Below, one piece after another: positions 38,401 to 41,719 of a stretch of DNA of 41,719 nucleotides. The DNA is taken from assembly GCF_000485595.1 (NCBI RefSeq), contig NW_014577876.1, positions 77,160 through 118,878 on the forward strand, in the 5' to 3' direction. The stretch is from Priapulus caudatus (taxonomy: Eukaryota; Priapulida; Priapulimorpha; Priapulimorphida; Priapulidae). Below the pieces are notes generated by a model, which saw only the letters and a program-made list of their open reading frames with translations, was not told the origin of the DNA and did not search any database. The number at the start of each line of letters is the position of its first letter. Within the stretch, counting starts at the first letter, position 1. A program made the position numbers and the translations under genes.

Positions 38401-39669
38401 GGGTAAACTGCATTTAGCTGCAGTGATGGAGTGAGTGAGAGAGAGTATCAGTAGTGTGGTGGACGGTATACGCCCATCACACATGTGTCTGTGGCGAACG
38501 ACATAGCGCGTGTTTAAGTATGTGTAGCGTAGTTGCAATAGTTCGTATGATAATCTAGTGTTGGTTTCGGGACACATGCAAATGTGGGTTGACCGTGGTT
38601 TGACTCGGTGATGTGACGTGATGCCGGTGAGGGGCACCGCTGTGCTCAGAAGTGTTGTCACAGTCTTCCCAGAAAGATCGTTCGTCACATTTTGACGATA
38701 GCTGATGGTGTAGCACGCGCCATCCCGCACTTCCCCCCCCCATCATCATTCCAACCCTTACCTAGCCCCCCTCTCGCTATGTATGTACTCTGTGCTGACA
38801 TAGGCTGGTTCCCTCCCACTGAATTCACAATAAGGACATGAGAAGCCGGCAGCTTGCGGAGTGCCGTTTCATTGGCCGAGAGAAAGACTGCCATTTGTCA
38901 CGTTGCTATGCGACGCGTAAACAAACGTCGACAAAATTAACGGTTACTGTTCGGTTTGCACTCGTATACGTTTTTACGTATAACGTAATATACATGAAAT
39001 CACGAGCTAATAACACTGTGTACTGTCTAATAATGTATTACTAGCTTTTGATGAAATATATAACGAGGCTCCTGTCTTGCTAATGTAGTAATCTGTAGTG
39101 CGTTTATGTACTTAAATGATATAACCATCTCAGAATATATGACTGCACTCGAAGGTGGTTTTACCCTTTTGGGCCAAAATGGCCGTTATGCATATCCTGT
39201 ATTAACTTTCGGTCGCTGGTGCGTGCGCAATAGGAGCGCAAGCTATGAAGAGAGGGCCAGTCTATGTGTCGGTGGTGTGACAGAACTCGTATCTGTACGT
39301 TTCGCTGTCGCTAAACGTCGTTATGGATGTGAGACGGGTTGCATTCGGTGAAACGATCTTCGTCAGTCATTTCGACGACGAGGAGGATGATACGGGGATG
39401 GTGGAAAACGTGAATATCTGTAACAGTATGTGTCTGTGCGTATGCCTGCGTGCGTGCGTACGTGGGTGCGGGTGTGTTTTTCGCTTGCGCGCGCTCTGTC
39501 CTTCCCCCACCCCCATCTCTCGCTTCTCCTCTCACTGCGAAACTTGTAGCAGCGTTAATTCACGACGGCCTGTTTAAGTTTTTATTCGATTTCAATTATC
39601 GAGTAAAACGATCTATCGGTTGTCTACATGGCCGTAGTCAGTCAGTCAGCTTCTCCACGGACCACGCAA

Positions 39670-39835
39670 GTGTGTGTGTGTGTGTGCGTGTTCGTGTGCG
39701 TGTGCGTGTGCGTGTGCGTGTGCGTGTGCGTGTGTGTGTGCGTGTGTTTGTATGTGCGTGTGCGTGTGTGTGTGCGTGTGCGTGTGCGTGTGCGTGCGTG
39801 CGTGTGAGTGCGCGTGCGTGCATGCGTGCGTGTAG
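39670..39835 (+). repeat. (GTGTGC)n microsatellite
   Basis: About 160 bases of alternating GTGTGC, GTGTGT and GCGT units; alternating purine-pyrimidine, so Z-DNA-prone. Confidence 0.95.
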
Positions 39836-40328
39836 ATGGGGTGCTAATGGAGTATAGAGTAAGGCGTGAAATGTCCTCCGGTTATTTTTACGTTGGCATG
39901 AAATCATTTTTGCCGTTAGTCGTGATTTTTTTTTGCTTGGCGTGATGCGTGATTCGTTTCTAGAATTTCATGTTAGCGTGAAAGCGTCAAATTCTTCAGC
40001 CAGTGCGAGAGTAGCCCACCAGGAGTCGCTTGGGTCGAATTTCGGGCGTTTAATCATGCAGATGTTCCTTATATGTGTATTTTCGACTGCAACCCAAAAT
40101 TGACCGCCATCCTGATGTAAATGTTAATTTTAATTTTAATAAGGTAATATGATGATGTAAATTTTCTACTGGTATTGCACAGCTTCTCAAATTTAGGCAC
40201 TGCCCCCCCCCATAGTCGATGTCTCACGAACCGAAGCACACACATGCGCACACGCACACACACAATGTCCATCGGCCTCCCATTTCCTCCTACACCTATC
40301 TGAGGAGAGAGGGGGAAAGAGGGAGAGG

Positions 40329-40331
<3 letters not shown>

Positions 40332-40395
<64 letters not shown>
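40332..40395 (+). repeat. (GA)n microsatellite
   Basis: About 60 bases of pure GA dinucleotide. Confidence 0.95.
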
Positions 40396-40397
<2 letters not shown>

Positions 40398-41687
40398 GGT
40401 TGAGGTAGAGCCGGTATTAGTATGACGGGACCGTTCTGGTAAGACAGTGGTAGATAGTTGCTAGGCGTGTTAAATTTACCAGCATTATTTTCTATAGAGG
40501 GTAATTAGGGCAGAACTTAGAGAATGATTCGGGTGGCAATTTGTACAGGTCAGCGTAGTTTAGGACAGGTGCGTAGAATTGTCACGGTCTTATGCAGCGC
40601 GAAATACCTGTGTGCCTGCGTGCAGGTGCGTGCTCGCGTCCGTCTGCATGCATGGATTCACATTTGCTATGTTGATCGTACGCCGAAGTACTCAATTTTG
40701 TTTGATATCGAAGGGAAAATGCAGAACTTTTATATAAGGATGTTCTTAGAACTGTGACAACTTTGTAAGAAAAATAAACTCACTGCAGTTTATTTCTTGT
40801 GTTTTGTTTTCCTTGTCGTGCGGCAGTAAGTGATACCGCGTTTCAGTGATTTTTTTCGCAGAAATAAATTTCCGCTTAATCACATCCGCAGTAAAATTAG
40901 TGGCTACAGATACGGACAGAATGCGATGGGAAATATAATGGCGTTACCTGGCCTTCCGGAAAGACATGACGTAACCGGAAACGTGAATATGTGTTTTTCT
41001 CATACACCCGAAGACCATTCAACCTGTAAATTTCTTAGTAGTTGTACATAACATAGTTAATTTGATATATGTAACTATTTTTCATCACTAAAGGAGGCCT
41101 TTAAATAATTCGAACACACACGTCGCCTAAGCATATTTCATTAGTTCGAATCGCTCGTAATCAATTATCTTCAAAACGTCGTCACCTTCACGTAACAAGA
41201 CGTCTGTCGCTAACACAGATCCTCGCTTCGTCGTCATGCACCTCCCTCAGTTCACTGACACCATTAGCGAATGTCGACCAACGCTGCCTGCTGCCGACAC
41301 GCCCCTGTCGGTCCCCGCGGGAGCCGACAGCAAGGCAGATGTTCTAACGGCCGCGGCTAGCACGGTGCGAGCGGACGGGTTTGACAACACGCTCGGGGGA
41401 ACGACGAACAACTGGATTTATACACGAGGAAAGCGACAGTGCAGTGCAGTGAGTGGCTATAGCATTACAGCATCGCAGAGTGAGTAGATTTTATGTTCTC
41501 GTGATCGTGTCTTAACGGTTTCTTCCGCCGTTCCTCACAATCATCGCATTTTTTTCTGTCTGCCTTTCCTCTCCCCGATTCTCCTCTCTTCTCTCTGCAT
41601 CTCTCCTTCTTAGTTGCGGTCTCACTATCTCGACCCTGTCGCATTGTCGCATTGTCGCGTTGTCGCGACAGACACATTTCTGAAGAG

Positions 41688-41688
<1 letters not shown>

Positions 41689-41719
<31 letters not shown>
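41689..41719 (+). repeat. (GA)n microsatellite at window end
   Basis: A GA run that continues to the last base, so its true length is unknown. Confidence 0.9.

Larger units (their letters stand above)
38401..41719. other. gene-poor flank with simple repeats
   Basis: No recognisable coding exon. It holds a GTGTGC-type microsatellite (39670-39835), a (GA)n run (about 40332-40395) and a (GA)n run at the window edge (about 41689-41719). A 83-codon plus-strand ORF at 41236-41487 (Thr/Ala/Asp-rich) is followed by GTGAGT and could be a first exon of a next gene, but I cannot support it. Confidence 0.5.

Noticed and set aside
38212-38730. 172-codon minus-strand ORF in the PPM1G 3' flank
   Set aside because: No family resemblance; lies in a CpG-rich region where stop codons are rare. 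It overlaps the probable PPM1G 3' UTR in antisense.
41236-41487. 83-codon ORF followed by GTGAGT near the right end
   Set aside because: It could be a first exon, but no motif is recognisable and the next exon would be outside the window.

Overview
The window is nuclear DNA from an invertebrate animal. Genes are split by GT-AG introns of about 0.2-3.5 kb, intergenic DNA is rich in (GA)n, (CA)n and similar microsatellites, and many short hAT-like transposons are present. The proteins are clearly metazoan. I cannot name the species; a highly polymorphic marine invertebrate would fit.

Layout. (1) About 560-6140, plus strand: a small bZIP transcription factor of the PAR/NFIL3/CES-2 type. Its basic region and zipper lie in one exon (4201-4530), followed by a 3' minisatellite. 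A TATA box at 561 and a donor right after an ATG at 694 suggest a two-exon gene. (2) 16218 down to 8610, minus strand: NRBP1, the conserved pseudokinase; 13 of about 14 coding exons are readable in phase. (3) 17120-37848, plus strand: PPM1G, a nuclear PP2C-family serine/threonine phosphatase with a long acidic insert. NRBP1 and PPM1G are head to head about 0.9 kb apart with a perfect CRE between them; the same divergent neighbours are, from memory, found in human 2p23. (4) 37849-41719: CpG-rich then simple-repeat-rich flank with no recognisable gene.

The PPM1G locus is scrambled as presented. Exons 1-7 are clean and in order (17120-23417). The only clean exon 8 lies at 15382, inside NRBP1, exactly where NRBP1 coding exon 2 should be and is missing. 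Between 23.4 and 29.5 kb there are two inverted blocks with indel-laden copies of exons 5-10 around a 25-N gap. Clean exons 9-10 follow, then a second copy of exons 4-10 (clean to about 32.6 kb, then full of small indels to about 36.4 kb), then clean exons 11-12. I read this mainly as long-read gap filling, palindromic reads and haplotype stitching on top of a possible true tandem duplication. Taking the clean exons together gives a complete PPM1G of about 687 residues.

The most interesting biology is in the mobile elements. At least eight different short elements have hAT-like or similar inverted termini, and each carries its own short word repeated many times inside in both orientations. 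Several are dimorphic between the PPM1G copies. One hAT-like element inserted exactly on the exon 5 splice donor, so that its 8-bp target duplication copies the donor.
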